A stretch of DNA of 64,000 nt from Anthocerotibacter panamensis C109 (GTDB taxonomy: Bacteria; Cyanobacteriota; Cyanobacteriia; Gloeobacterales; Anthocerotibacteraceae). This document shows, in pieces, positions 9,501 to 16,646 of this stretch. The DNA is taken from contig NZ_CP062698.1 in NCBI RefSeq assembly GCF_018389385.1, positions 3,380,667 through 3,444,666 of the forward strand. Reading direction: 5' to 3'. The first letter of the stretch is position 1, and the number at the start of each line of letters is the position of its first letter. The notes beneath the pieces were generated by a model, which did no database searches, had not been told where the DNA came from, and saw nothing but the letters and a program-made list of their open reading frames with translations. A program made the position numbers and the translations under genes.

Positions 9501-10054
9501 AAGCGCAGGCGCTCCTCCTGCTCCTCGACCCCGGTCAACTCACGGCGAGCTAGGGTGATTTTGCGGTCAAACTCTGCTACCCCGGCCAATTCATCAATGA
9601 TTTCACGGCGTTCGCGGGCGTTCATGGAGATGATGTCGGTCACGTCCCCCTGGAGTACGACGTTATAGCCCTGGGGATAGATGCGGTGCTGGGCCAATTG
9701 CTCATGCAGCTCGGTCAGCGTGCAGACGCGGCTATTGAGCAGGTAGGTGCTGGTATAGTTGGCTCCATTGACCCTCAAACGGCGGGTAATGGTCAAGGTT
9801 TCGTCGCCCCCCCCAAGCGTGACGGTGACAACCGCTTCACCTCGGGTCACGCCCTGATGGATGAGGTCTGAGAGTTTTCCGGCTCTGAGTCCCCTGGAGT
9901 CGGAGAGCCCGAGGGCAAATAAGAGGGAATCAATAATATTGGACTTACCCGACCCATTTGGCCCGGACACCACCGTAAACCCCTCCAACAAGGGAATGCG
10001 GGTATAGCTACCGAAGGACTTAAATTTGTCAACTTCGATGCAGGTGACGTGCAT
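6512..10054 (-). CDS. smc: Chromosome segregation protein SMC
   Basis: The 1180-residue ATPase of the bacterial condensin. Walker A is GPNGSGKS (31-38). Two very Gln/Glu-rich coiled coils (about 170-500 and 680-1020) flank a hinge with the conserved stretch AGVHGPVVHL and GRLFNIVVEDD near residues 515-560. The ABC signature LESMSGGEKSLTALS and Walker B with AFDEVDMFLDGAN close the head near the C-terminus. It dimerises through the hinge and entraps DNA together with ScpA and ScpB, neither of which is here. The Gln/Leu-rich coils explain the many long open frames seen on the opposite strand, which are not genes. Confidence 0.97.
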   Translation of the reverse strand: MHVTCIEVDKFKSFGSYTRIPLLEGFTVVSGPNGSGKSNIIDSLLFALGLSDSRGLRAGKLSDLIHQGVTRGEAVVTVTLGGGDETLTITRRLRVNGANYTSTYLLNSRVCTLTELHEQLAQHRIYPQGYNVVLQGDVTDIISMNARERREIIDELAGVAEFDRKITLARRELTGVEEQEERLRFVAAELEQARERLSQERTKAQEYKSLRTQFDRLQIQLERLTLQQLETRLAEGRTQIEHFAQQIQSCHAQAQEQHEELTGSEAQLSLWQKKVKQLGEEEQIALQGEITALRLRREQIQQQQTELTRNRAKNRDQVQQLLQEETKLAQQQEHQQTERTRLLAHLEATRVRLTEQQQRLEGHREQLRVLSQSSEAWVQQQTQLNQHLQHLQATLTPLQQTLTRLAERLVQQRQQISESEQECQLLSTNHQTQQAALSAQSQIVAQHAQGFEELRNQLKERQGALLTDKSTLRRLEKEQQHLHRELDQLEARQQASRELEGHTALQSVMRARLAGVHGPVVHLAQCPAEYQLALELAAGGRLFNIVVEDDGVASQAIELLKLQRAGRATFLPLNQLRDPYTLAPLREPGAVGYAVELLDFDPLYRRVFAYVFGDTVIWDTLEHARRYLGRYRMVTLGGELLEKSGAMTGGFLQSRSTGSAWRSTPAPEPLTGHRTRLSDLDRMIQSLTDKLEAQEREVQQLQQEVQKAERQSLYSAGREQQLQSEVQRLSHRHTQIQQHLAHLLEQHQQDRSAQDRAQVQLAPLEDQLTQTRDQLSGLTTYSVYQEWQHLQQMVNDQDRERQQLQSLVFQQESQLQKVEASLQLGRERQGDLSGQLQIARTQSQTCEANLIHLEEQNQAHQTQQARVEEQWTRLEERLQAAKAQRDHWEETVTRTRRQIQEIHWQAEQLQERQQTQQAALGGLQEQILQQQIVCAALEEVPLTQELTLEQVQQQRQRIQRRLTALEPVNMLAIEEYDQTEERLKDLSERLSVLTRERTALLLRIEDLDTLKQEAFLGAFEAVNGHFQSIFAGLSDGEGHLQLEDPEHPFSGGLTLVAHPKGKKVRRLESMSGGEKSLTALSFIFALQRYRPSPFYAFDEVDMFLDGANVERLAHILQQEAQAAQFLVVSLRRPMIERADRTIGVTLGRNQQSQVLGLKKPLGNGMFLRGDPRALALPQQE

Positions 10055-10178
10055 GGGTGAGGGCCATAGGTTGTGAAAATTCTAACCCACCCCTGCCCAA
10101 ATTACACCTGTAGCGTTTGAGGACATTAATAAGCACTAAAACTGGAGTCGGCCTTTGGCTCTTCCCTCCCTACATAGG

Positions 10179-10496
10179 CTAGGGAGCCTGCTTATTTTCT
10201 GCTTCGGGGTGCTGTTCGGGGTGTTGCTCGGGGTGTTGCTCATAGTACGCTTCGAGACGCTTTTCGAGGACAGCTTGTTTGTAGTCCTGCATCTGTGTGT
10301 TGTAGGTCATCTTGCGGCCTGCCACCCGGAACAAGTAGGTGCCGATCCACGCGGTCATCGCACCCATCACAAAGATTGCGGAAGTCCACAATCCCGCTGC
10401 CTGAGCCGAGAATCCCAACGCCTGAAACAGCCCGTACAGGAGAGGACCGGCTAACAGCAGGAGCAGGGAATATTTGAAGATATCAATGCGACGCAT
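10179..10496 (-). CDS. DUF3007 family membrane protein
   Basis: A 105-residue small membrane protein of a family found in cyanobacteria and plants, of unknown biochemical role. Two hydrophobic helices (about 8-28 and 35-55) are followed by the family signature TYLFRVAGRKMTYNTQMQDY, then KQAVLEKRLEAYYE. The C-terminus is unusual: a 12-base repeat present three times (10205-10240) encodes EQHPEQHPEQHPE. It lies upstream of smc on the same strand (124 bases) and could be co-transcribed with it. Confidence 0.82.
   Translation of the reverse strand: MRRIDIFKYSLLLLLAGPLLYGLFQALGFSAQAAGLWTSAIFVMGAMTAWIGTYLFRVAGRKMTYNTQMQDYKQAVLEKRLEAYYEQHPEQHPEQHPEAENKQAP
10205..10240. repeat. Three tandem 12-bp units inside the DUF3007 gene
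   Basis: Unit CGGGGTGTTGCT on the plus strand, first copy with one difference. It encodes Glu-Gln-His-Pro repeats at the end of the DUF3007 protein and is likely to vary in copy number. Confidence 0.75.
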
Positions 10497-10645
10497 CGAG
10501 CCTCGTGAGCATCCCTATCCTCCCAAGATATCAGAAGCTTTGAAGTAAGCAGGGTGGTTTGTGCATGCTATGGCCTCTGACGCGGGGTGGATTTATAGGG
10601 TGCGTTGGGCAGGTAGTCTCGGGGGGGAGCCGTTAGGAGGTGTCT

Positions 10646-10762
10646 ATGTTTTCGCACCAACCCGAGACTTGGCAGGCGGACTTGAGCAACGCTGGGCAAC
10701 GCGATATCCTAGTCGCCAAACGGGTGCACTTCTTATGTAGAGGGGGCGGTAGGCGCTACTGA
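10646..10762 (+). CDS. Possible 38-residue hypothetical protein
   Basis: A short open frame starting MFSHQPETWQADLSN and ending GGGRRY. It is supported mainly by a strong ribosome site, AGGAGG at 10635-10640, five bases before the ATG. I do not recognise the sequence and it has no membrane segment or signal peptide. It stands alone, about 190 bases before the next gene. It could also be a leader peptide or chance. Confidence 0.3.
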   Translation: MFSHQPETWQADLSNAGQRDILVAKRVHFLCRGGGRRY

Positions 10763-10951
10763 GGGCAAGACCTAACCTGGCGTCCATGGACTCATTGGGA
10801 CTGGGTGGGCCGCCTGTAGCTAAGTTTTCTCTAGAAGAGTATCAATCCAAAGCGGCGCTTTTCGCGTAATAGGACTGGCTACAGCGCTCCTGAAAGGTGC
10901 TGCCAGAAATAGGCTGTGTCCTCAGGATGCGCTCCTATCGGAGTCCTGTAT

Positions 10952-11407
10952 ATGAAACGCCTTCACTTGGTTGGATTGTTGTGTGCCCTGACTCTGTTGC
11001 ATTGGGCTCCTCAGGCCCAAGCCGAGGAAACTGCTCAGGTAATTACCCTCACTCAAACCCCCTGTCAATTTTTAGAGACCGAAGCCCGCGACAATAAATA
11101 TGTCTCTAAGAGTGGCGAAGATTGCAAGCGCATCAACCAGGCAACAACCGAGAAGCGGCAACTCAAGACCTTGACTCTCAAACCGGGCAAAACCGTCTTC
11201 CGGGTGACCAATGTCAACGTTCCCTACGAACTGGGTTTTTATCTGCGCGGTCATGGTCTAGGTTTTGTCACGCTCCCCAAAGTCTCGGGCGGTGGCTTGA
11301 CCGTCGGGAAGACCCAGGACTATGAAATCGATCTCAAACCTGGAGAGTATGACTTCAGTTGCCCCCTCAACCCCACTCCCGATTACAAACTGGTTGTCAA
11401 AGGATAG
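10952..11407 (+). CDS. Exported cupredoxin-like protein
   Basis: A 151-residue protein with a clear Sec signal peptide (MKRLHLVGLLCALTLLHW, cleavage probably after AQA near residue 24). The mature part is all-beta, with a conserved end GEYDFSCPLNPTPDYKLVVK and the strand block GKTVFRVTNVNVPYELGF, which resembles small cupredoxin-fold proteins of cyanobacteria. A full copper site (two His, Cys, Met) is not evident: I see one His in LRGHGLG and one Cys in FSCPLN, so metal binding is uncertain. I chose the ATG at 10952 (GGAG at 10940-10943) over an upstream start that would hide the signal peptide. It is the first gene of a plus-strand run. Confidence 0.65.
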   Translation: MKRLHLVGLLCALTLLHWAPQAQAEETAQVITLTQTPCQFLETEARDNKYVSKSGEDCKRINQATTEKRQLKTLTLKPGKTVFRVTNVNVPYELGFYLRGHGLGFVTLPKVSGGGLTVGKTQDYEIDLKPGEYDFSCPLNPTPDYKLVVKG

Positions 11408-11464
11408 CTCAGCCCGTTATGTTCAAGGTGCGACCCGATAGCAGGTTGATCGTCCCCGGGGAGC

Positions 11465-11470
11465 GGAGGT
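11465..11470 (+). promoter_or_regulatory. Shine-Dalgarno GGAGGT of the DEP gene
   Basis: GGAGGT stands three bases before the ATG at 11474, which supports that start. Confidence 0.5.
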
Positions 11471-11473
11471 TGG

Positions 11474-11974
11474 ATGTTTATTTTTCAAATGGAAGAGTTG
11501 CCTTTGCAGGGCAATGCCTACGGCAAAACCCTGGAGATTAGCCTCTACAATCAGGTTTTTGTACGGGAGCAGACCTATGCAAAGGAGCAACGCGCCCAAG
11601 TCCTCAACCTCTGCCGGGAGCGCCTTGACAACAACCAAATCTGTTTTGTCGTCGAAGAAGACCAGGGCTTGACCCTTTGGAGCCAGGGTGGAAAGACCGA
11701 ACCCTTGGCGCGTTTTCTCACCAACCAATCGATCCAGCAAATTCACCGGGGGCTGGATGTCCGCGACCGTCGCTGGCGCCTCAAGCTTTACCCGCGCTGC
11801 TTTGTAGGGTCAGATGCCGTGCTCTGGTTTATGCAGAACTTTAACCTCACCCGCGAAGAAGCCCTCGATTTGGGTCAGCGATTGATGGACCGGCGTATCT
11901 TCCACCATGTCCTAGATTCACAGCCCTTCCAAGATGGGTATTTCTTTTATCGCTTCTATCAGGATGAATCATGA
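11474..11974 (+). CDS. DEP domain-containing protein
   Basis: A 166-residue protein whose second half is a DEP domain: RRWRLKLYPRCFVGSDAVLW, then FMQNFNLTREEALDLGQRLM and DRRIFHHVLDSQPFQDGYFF. DEP domains in eukaryotic signalling bind membranes and partner proteins; in cyanobacteria they occur alone or beside redox enzymes. The N-terminal half (about 1-85) is an unassigned alpha/beta segment. Its stop overlaps the start of the flavoprotein gene by four bases (ATGA), which suggests translational coupling and a shared task with that enzyme. Confidence 0.8.
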   Translation: MFIFQMEELPLQGNAYGKTLEISLYNQVFVREQTYAKEQRAQVLNLCRERLDNNQICFVVEEDQGLTLWSQGGKTEPLARFLTNQSIQQIHRGLDVRDRRWRLKLYPRCFVGSDAVLWFMQNFNLTREEALDLGQRLMDRRIFHHVLDSQPFQDGYFFYRFYQDES

Positions 11975-13383
11975 GTGTTCCCTTTGATCTGGTAGTGATT
12001 GGCGGGGGGTCAGGGGGCTTGACTGTGGCAGCAGGCGCGGCTCAACTCGGGGCTAAAGTCGCCCTCATTGACAAGCATCGCTTGGGGGGAGATTGCCTCT
12101 GGTACGGCTGTGTCCCTTCCAAGGCGCTGATCCATAGGAGTCGTGTCGCCCATGAAGTCCGCCGGAGTAGGCCAGAGGGAACTGACCCAGACTTTAGCGG
12201 GGCACTCGCCCATGTCCATAAAGCTATCCAGACTATCGAGCCTCACGATTCCCCCGAGCGATTCCGGCGCTTAGGGGTGGAGGTTCTATTTGGGAAGGGC
12301 AAATTTATCGATCCTCGGACCTTTCGTCTGGATGGTCGGGATCTCAGAGCCCGTGCCTTTTGTATCGCCACTGGGTCCCGCCCGCGCATTCCACCGATTC
12401 CCGGACTGGTGCAAACGGGGTTTATCACAAATGAAGAGGTCTTTGCCCTGAAGACCTGCCCGCGCAGACTGGCGGTCCTCGGCGGTGGACCCATTGGTCT
12501 GGAGTTGGGGCAGGCCCTCCATCGTCTGGGGGCTGAAGTGACCATTCTCCAGCGCGGCGCGACCCTCTTGCCCCGTGAAGACCCCCGTGCGGCCCAACTG
12601 GTCCACACGGCGCTGGAGGCGGAGGGTATCGCAGTCAAGACCAGCACCGCAGTAGACCGGGTCACCAGTGAAAATGGCGAAAAAATCCTCCATACCCGCA
12701 AGGGCCGCTTTGTCGTAGATGAGATCCTGGTCGCTGTCGGTCGCCAACCCAATGTCGAAGGCTTGGGCCTGGAGCAGGCGGGGGTGGTCTACAGTGACAA
12801 AGGCATCCAGGTTAACCCGTATCTCGCCACGACCAACCCCAAGATCTTTGCCTGTGGAGATGTGACCGGGGGGTATCTCTTCACCCATGTAGCTGGGTAT
12901 GAGGGGACCATTGTGATCCGCAATGCCCTTTTGGGTCTCTTCAAGGGCAAGGCTGACTACCGGGTCATTCCCTGGACGACCTTCACTGGACCGGAACTGG
13001 CCCGCGTGGGCCTGACCGAACCGGAGGCTAAGGAGCGCTACGGCAAAGACTTAATGGTGCTCGAACAGCCCTTCGCCCGCGTAGACCGGGCGGTGGCTGA
13101 GGAGGCGGAGACTGGCTTCATCAAAGTACTGTCCCTGCGCAATGGCACCATTGTAGGCGTACACATCGTCGGGGCTCAGGCTGGCGAACTCCTCCATGAA
13201 TGGGTCCTAGCCATGAAACAGGACCTCAAAGTCGCAGCGGTAGCCGGGAGTATGCACGTCTACCCCACGCTGGCTTTAGGAAATCAGCAAGCCTCCGGCC
13301 TTTTAGCCAAACAGAAGTTTCTCGCCGGACCTTTACCGGGGATATTAGAAGGTCTTTTTGCCCAACTCCGGGGGCTGTCATAA
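11971..13383 (+). CDS. FAD-dependent pyridine nucleotide-disulfide oxidoreductase (MerA/Lpd-like)
   Basis: A 470-residue flavoprotein. FAD is bound by VIGGGSGGLTVAAGAAQLGA (9-28). The redox-active disulfide is in GGDCLWYGCVPSK. NAD(P)H is bound at AVLGGGPIGLELGQAL, and the second FAD contact is FACGDVTGG. The C-terminal motif reads HVYPTLALGNQQ, where lipoamide dehydrogenase has HAHPT-x-x-E. Its catalytic His and Glu are therefore replaced, with Tyr in the His position, as I recall for mercuric reductases. The N-terminal metal-binding domain and C-terminal vicinal cysteines of true MerA are missing, so mercury reduction cannot be claimed. It overlaps the DEP gene and precedes an ArsM-type gene by 33 bases, which hints at metalloid or thiol redox chemistry. 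Confidence 0.88.
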   Translation: MSVPFDLVVIGGGSGGLTVAAGAAQLGAKVALIDKHRLGGDCLWYGCVPSKALIHRSRVAHEVRRSRPEGTDPDFSGALAHVHKAIQTIEPHDSPERFRRLGVEVLFGKGKFIDPRTFRLDGRDLRARAFCIATGSRPRIPPIPGLVQTGFITNEEVFALKTCPRRLAVLGGGPIGLELGQALHRLGAEVTILQRGATLLPREDPRAAQLVHTALEAEGIAVKTSTAVDRVTSENGEKILHTRKGRFVVDEILVAVGRQPNVEGLGLEQAGVVYSDKGIQVNPYLATTNPKIFACGDVTGGYLFTHVAGYEGTIVIRNALLGLFKGKADYRVIPWTTFTGPELARVGLTEPEAKERYGKDLMVLEQPFARVDRAVAEEAETGFIKVLSLRNGTIVGVHIVGAQAGELLHEWVLAMKQDLKVAAVAGSMHVYPTLALGNQQASGLLAKQKFLAGPLPGILEGLFAQLRGLS

Positions 13384-13416
13384 CCGTTTTGTGCCATAAA
13401 TCATTGAGGTAAACCG

Positions 13417-14463
13417 ATGACCGCGACCCAAACCACCCTGGAGCAAGTGCAAAACTACTACGGCACGGTCCTCCAGTCCAGCCAGGACCTCAAGACGGGA
13501 GCGTGCTGTAGTACGCAGACCATGCCTACATATCTGCGTGAGATCGTCCGCCAGATCCATCCTGAGGTCCAAGAGAAGTTTTATGGGTGTGGCTCGCCGA
13601 TCCCACAGGTCTTGGAGGGAGCGACCGTACTAGACCTCGGCTGTGGGAGTGGGCGGGACTGCTTTATCCTCTCCCGCTTGGTAGGGCCGACGGGACGGGT
13701 CATCGGAGTGGACATGACCGAGGCCCAACTTGCGGTCGCAAGAGGCCATGTGTCCTACCACACCCGACAATTTGGCTATGAGCAGCCCAATGTGGAATTT
13801 CTCCAGGGCTATATTGAGAACTTGGCGAGTCTGGGAATTGCTAGCGCTTCGGTGGATATAGTCATCTCCAACTGCGTCTTAAACCTCTCTCCAGACAAGG
13901 AGCGGGCCTTTGCCGAAATCTTCCGGGTGCTCAAGCCTGGGGGCGAGCTGTTCTTCTCCGATGTCTTCGCCGGACGGAGGGTTCCTCCGAGCCTGACTAC
14001 AGACCCGGTCCTGCGCGGAGAATGTCTAGCCGGGGCGCTCTATACCGAAGATTTCCGTCGCCTGATGGCCCGACTGGGGTGTTTGGATTATCGGGTGGTC
14101 GCCGGTTCACCCGTCGCGCTCAACGATCCGCAGGTCGCCGAGTGCATCGGGATGGTGGATTTTTATTCGTATACCATCCGTGCTTTTAAGCTGGACCTGG
14201 AGGACCGCTGCGAGGACTACGGTCAGGTGGCCTACTATCTGGGGACGATCCCTGAAGCCCCCCACAGCTTTTTGCTCGATGACCACCATCTGTTCAAAAC
14301 GGGCCAACCGCATCTGGTCTGTGGCAACACCGCTGCTATGCTCAGTGAAACCCGCTACCATCGCCACTTCCGGGTAGTCGGGGACCGCTCGATCCACTTT
14401 GGACTTTTCGACTGTGCTCCTGCCACCCCAAGTACTGCTATTCCCGGCGGAGCTTGCTGTTAA
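13417..14463 (+). CDS. arsM: Arsenite S-adenosylmethionine methyltransferase (ArsM-type)
   Basis: Class I methyltransferase predicted to methylate As(III) in the cytoplasm. The SAM site is VLDLGCGSGRDCFILS, followed by RVIGVDMTEAQL; post-motif NCVLNLSPDKERAFAEIFRV, then LKPGGELFFSDVFAGRR is typical of ArsM. Cysteines matching known arsenic-binding positions are C58 (FYGCGSP), C203 (RGECLAG) and C243 (AECIGMVDFYSY), with further pairs at C30-C31 and at the very C-terminus (GACC). At 348 residues the length is normal. It lies 33 bases after the flavoprotein and 20 bases before a cupin gene, so probably in one operon. The family call is strong; the in vivo substrate is inferred. Confidence 0.9.
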   Translation: MTATQTTLEQVQNYYGTVLQSSQDLKTGACCSTQTMPTYLREIVRQIHPEVQEKFYGCGSPIPQVLEGATVLDLGCGSGRDCFILSRLVGPTGRVIGVDMTEAQLAVARGHVSYHTRQFGYEQPNVEFLQGYIENLASLGIASASVDIVISNCVLNLSPDKERAFAEIFRVLKPGGELFFSDVFAGRRVPPSLTTDPVLRGECLAGALYTEDFRRLMARLGCLDYRVVAGSPVALNDPQVAECIGMVDFYSYTIRAFKLDLEDRCEDYGQVAYYLGTIPEAPHSFLLDDHHLFKTGQPHLVCGNTAAMLSETRYHRHFRVVGDRSIHFGLFDCAPATPSTAIPGGACC

Positions 14464-14483
14464 AGAACTCCTTGGGGCTCGCA

Positions 14484-15128
14484 ATGAACCGAAAGACCCA
14501 ACGAAAAACAATCCCTGCCAAGGCCAAAAAACCTTGCGACTGGCGGGTAAACAAAGACGGCGCAGAGCAGGTCGCCCCTCAACCTACCCCTCTTGCTCGC
14601 CCTTACCGGCTCTATCACCTACTCAGCGATATCGACCAGCTTTTAGACCAGCACAACGAACCCTGGGCGGTTATGGACGGTCTGCTGCCTCTGGTCCGGC
14701 GCTTGGTGAGCCAACCGGATTGGCTGGACCCCGGCTATCTACAACCCGATGATCCCTGGGCGGTGTATACCCTCTTCGATGCTCCGGGCTACCTGCTCAC
14801 GGTCCAGACTACGGTCTGGGCGGCAGGTCAGGACTTCCCGCCCCACAACCACGGCGGTTGGGGCATCGTAGCGGTCTTGGCGGGCACGGAGGAGAATACG
14901 TTCTGGCAGCGCACGGATACTCCGGCGCAAGGAGGTCCGGCACAGCTAGTGGTCCAACAACAACTGGAGTTTTATCCTGGGGACATCATCGCCTTCGCGC
15001 CGGAGGTTATCCATAGCATTCGGGCTAGTGCCTTGAGCCCCACGGCTACGTTTAATATTTATGGACCCGCAAACTATACCCCGCGCTTTGAATACGACCT
15101 AGACGCTGGGATGGCGCACGCTTTTTAA
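14484..15128 (+). CDS. Cupin, cysteine dioxygenase-like
   Basis: A 214-residue cupin. The iron-binding motif is visible as PPHNHGGWGIVAVLAGTEEN, giving two histidines and a Glu; the third histidine is in FAPEVIHSIRA. The arrangement resembles small-molecule thiol dioxygenases such as cysteine dioxygenase, which oxidise thiols with O2 using non-haem Fe(II). The substrate cannot be read from sequence. The first 40 residues are basic and probably disordered. I use the ATG at 14484; an in-frame TTG at 14454 overlaps the end of arsM. It is the last gene of the flavoprotein-ArsM run. Confidence 0.75.
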   Translation: MNRKTQRKTIPAKAKKPCDWRVNKDGAEQVAPQPTPLARPYRLYHLLSDIDQLLDQHNEPWAVMDGLLPLVRRLVSQPDWLDPGYLQPDDPWAVYTLFDAPGYLLTVQTTVWAAGQDFPPHNHGGWGIVAVLAGTEENTFWQRTDTPAQGGPAQLVVQQQLEFYPGDIIAFAPEVIHSIRASALSPTATFNIYGPANYTPRFEYDLDAGMAHAF

Positions 15129-15141
15129 TTACGCTTTTTAA

Positions 15142-15384
15142 TTACGTGGGCACCGCTAGACCCGGACGGATGCGTGCCCAATGGCCCATATCCAGCTTGA
15201 AACTTTGGCAGCCGACGACATCCCATTCCATCTCCCGGCCATGGTTGCGGATATTGACATTGATGACCGGGTGCAGGGGGGTGAAATCAGGGTCCTGAGT
15301 GAGGTGGGGCTGGCTATGACGCTCCTCGACCTCGTAATAGGTTTCGCAACGGTCCACATAGGCGCAGTTCACACACAGACACAT
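15142..15384 (-). CDS. ycf34: Ycf34 family Fe-S protein
   Basis: An 80-residue protein recognised by MCLCVNCAYVDRC at the N-terminus, then QPHLTQDPDF and EMEWDVVGCQSFKLDMGHW. Ycf34 is conserved in cyanobacteria and red-algal plastids and has been reported to bind an iron-sulfur cluster, with cysteines 2, 4, 7 and 13 as likely ligands; loss affects photosynthetic electron flow. I start at the ATG at 15384, because upstream codons in frame do not belong to the family. It converges with the cupin gene (13 bases apart). Confidence 0.9.
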   Translation of the reverse strand: MCLCVNCAYVDRCETYYEVEERHSQPHLTQDPDFTPLHPVINVNIRNHGREMEWDVVGCQSFKLDMGHWARIRPGLAVPT

Positions 15385-15474
15385 GGCAATCGTTGGGACA
15401 GAATAATTCCAAAATAGCACTTCCCCCCCAAGGCACACCCACCACGGGCATAGGGTTCTTCAGGCATCACGGTG

Positions 15475-15900
15475 CTACCGCTGAGAGGCTTGCGTAATTT
15501 CCTGCACATCCTGATAGAGCGCTTGCGCCCGAGCATCGGCGGTGCAACTGAGATCAGCAGAACGCTGTCCGGCCCATTCCACTGTGGTGGTGCTACCAAA
15601 AGAGGCACTCTTGAGACAGGTAGTCTGCGCGGGTAACTGATCGAGGGGCATCGCATTGGCTAGATGCGCGAAAAACTTACGGGCAAGGGTGGAGGGCAGT
15701 TTGCGGGACCTGGATTGGTGGGCTGATTGATAGTGGGTCTGCCCGGAACGGGTGATGACGATCCGATAGGCGGCGGTATTGGTCGAGCCGCTGTTGATGA
15801 TCACGGCTGGGCTGCGGAGTTTGGCAGGGGCTGCCCCAATGGCACGGCTCATTAAAAAGACTCCCATCAAAACAAAGAGGATCTTGATCTGCGCTTTCAT
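15475..15900 (-). CDS. Exported hypothetical protein
   Basis: A 141-residue protein with an N-terminal hydrophobic signal (MKAQIKILFVLMGVFLM, then AIGAAPA), so probably periplasmic. The mature part has the strand-rich region YRIVITRSGQTHYQSAH and two cysteines (TTCLKS and LSCTAD) that could form a disulfide. I do not recognise a family. It is 45 bases downstream of the CpcT-like gene on the same strand, so they are probably co-transcribed. Confidence 0.6.
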   Translation of the reverse strand: MKAQIKILFVLMGVFLMSRAIGAAPAKLRSPAVIINSGSTNTAAYRIVITRSGQTHYQSAHQSRSRKLPSTLARKFFAHLANAMPLDQLPAQTTCLKSASFGSTTTVEWAGQRSADLSCTADARAQALYQDVQEITQASQR

Positions 15901-15945
15901 ATCCTGACTCCGTATACGTCCTAACCAATATTCCAGCCCACTACC

Positions 15946-16575
15946 CTAAGGAGCAAGAAGGCGGCGGAATTGGTAGGGTTCTTCTTGGGCCCCCCAGACT
16001 TGTTTGCCGTCCTGGTCAAAACCCCGGTCCTGGGTGTCCATGCCGTCCAAGCGCAGGTCTACGGTATTGGTGATACGGATGGCCCCCCGGACGTGGGCGG
16101 CGCAACCTGCGGCAGGGGTACTCCCGGAATAGTCCGTGCCCTCCAGCCGGAGTGTTACCACGCAATCGGGCGGCACACTGGTTTTGAAGGCTATCCGGCG
16201 CTCTGGCTTGGCACACAATCCCACCACAGCCTTGGGATCGGCAAACTTATAGGAGGCTGAGACTACCGCTTGACCCTCCGCAGCAATGCGCAGGAGGCGC
16301 TGGCGATAGGGTTTATCAAGTTGGGCCGAGAGGGCTTGCTCCTGGTAGAGATAGTTTCCCGGAACTAGCGTAGCGTCCTCCACCTGCACTGAGCAGGCGG
16401 TTATGCGGACCTTGGGTGCTTTGGGGTTGCGGGCGGCTTGCTGGGAGGTATCCATCACCCCGCTCAGGCGCGTCGTGACTTCCTGGACCTGTTCTAGCAA
16501 AGATGGTGCTTGGGCATAGACCGGAGCAGTCAATAGCAGACTGGCGAGGAAGATGGGGCTTTTCCTGAAGTTCAT
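15946..16575 (-). CDS. CpcT/CpeT-fold protein with a Sec signal peptide
   Basis: A 209-residue member of the CpcT/CpeT chromophore-lyase family. The calls are GNYLYQEQALSAQLDKPYRQ, then RLLRIAAEGQAVVSASYKF, GTDYSGSTPAAGCAA, and the C-terminal DRGFDQDGKQVWGAQEEPYQ, FRR. Phycobiliprotein CpcT attaches phycocyanobilin in the cytoplasm. This copy instead begins MNFRKSPIFLASLLLTAPVY followed by AQA, a good Sec signal, so it is probably exported and unlikely to act on phycobilisomes. Similar exported homologues exist in non-photosynthetic bacteria, with unknown role. The start at 16575 is preferred over 16584. It lies in a minus-strand run with the ABC ATPase and ctaBA upstream. Confidence 0.8.
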   Translation of the reverse strand: MNFRKSPIFLASLLLTAPVYAQAPSLLEQVQEVTTRLSGVMDTSQQAARNPKAPKVRITACSVQVEDATLVPGNYLYQEQALSAQLDKPYRQRLLRIAAEGQAVVSASYKFADPKAVVGLCAKPERRIAFKTSVPPDCVVTLRLEGTDYSGSTPAAGCAAHVRGAIRITNTVDLRLDGMDTQDRGFDQDGKQVWGAQEEPYQFRRLLAP

Positions 16576-16646
16576 AGCGCACAAAACGACTATTGCCCGT
16601 ATTGTAGCCTGCCGTACACCTGCGCTTCTTGGGCAGCAGCCTAGCT

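Noticed and set aside
6602-9871. Long plus-strand open frames across the smc gene
   Set aside because: They mirror the Gln/Leu/Glu-rich coiled coils of smc, give Leu/Gly-rich products with no motif, and have no ribosome sites.
11971-13383. True mercuric reductase
   Set aside because: There is no N-terminal metal-binding domain and no C-terminal Cys pair, so only the wider flavoprotein family is supported.
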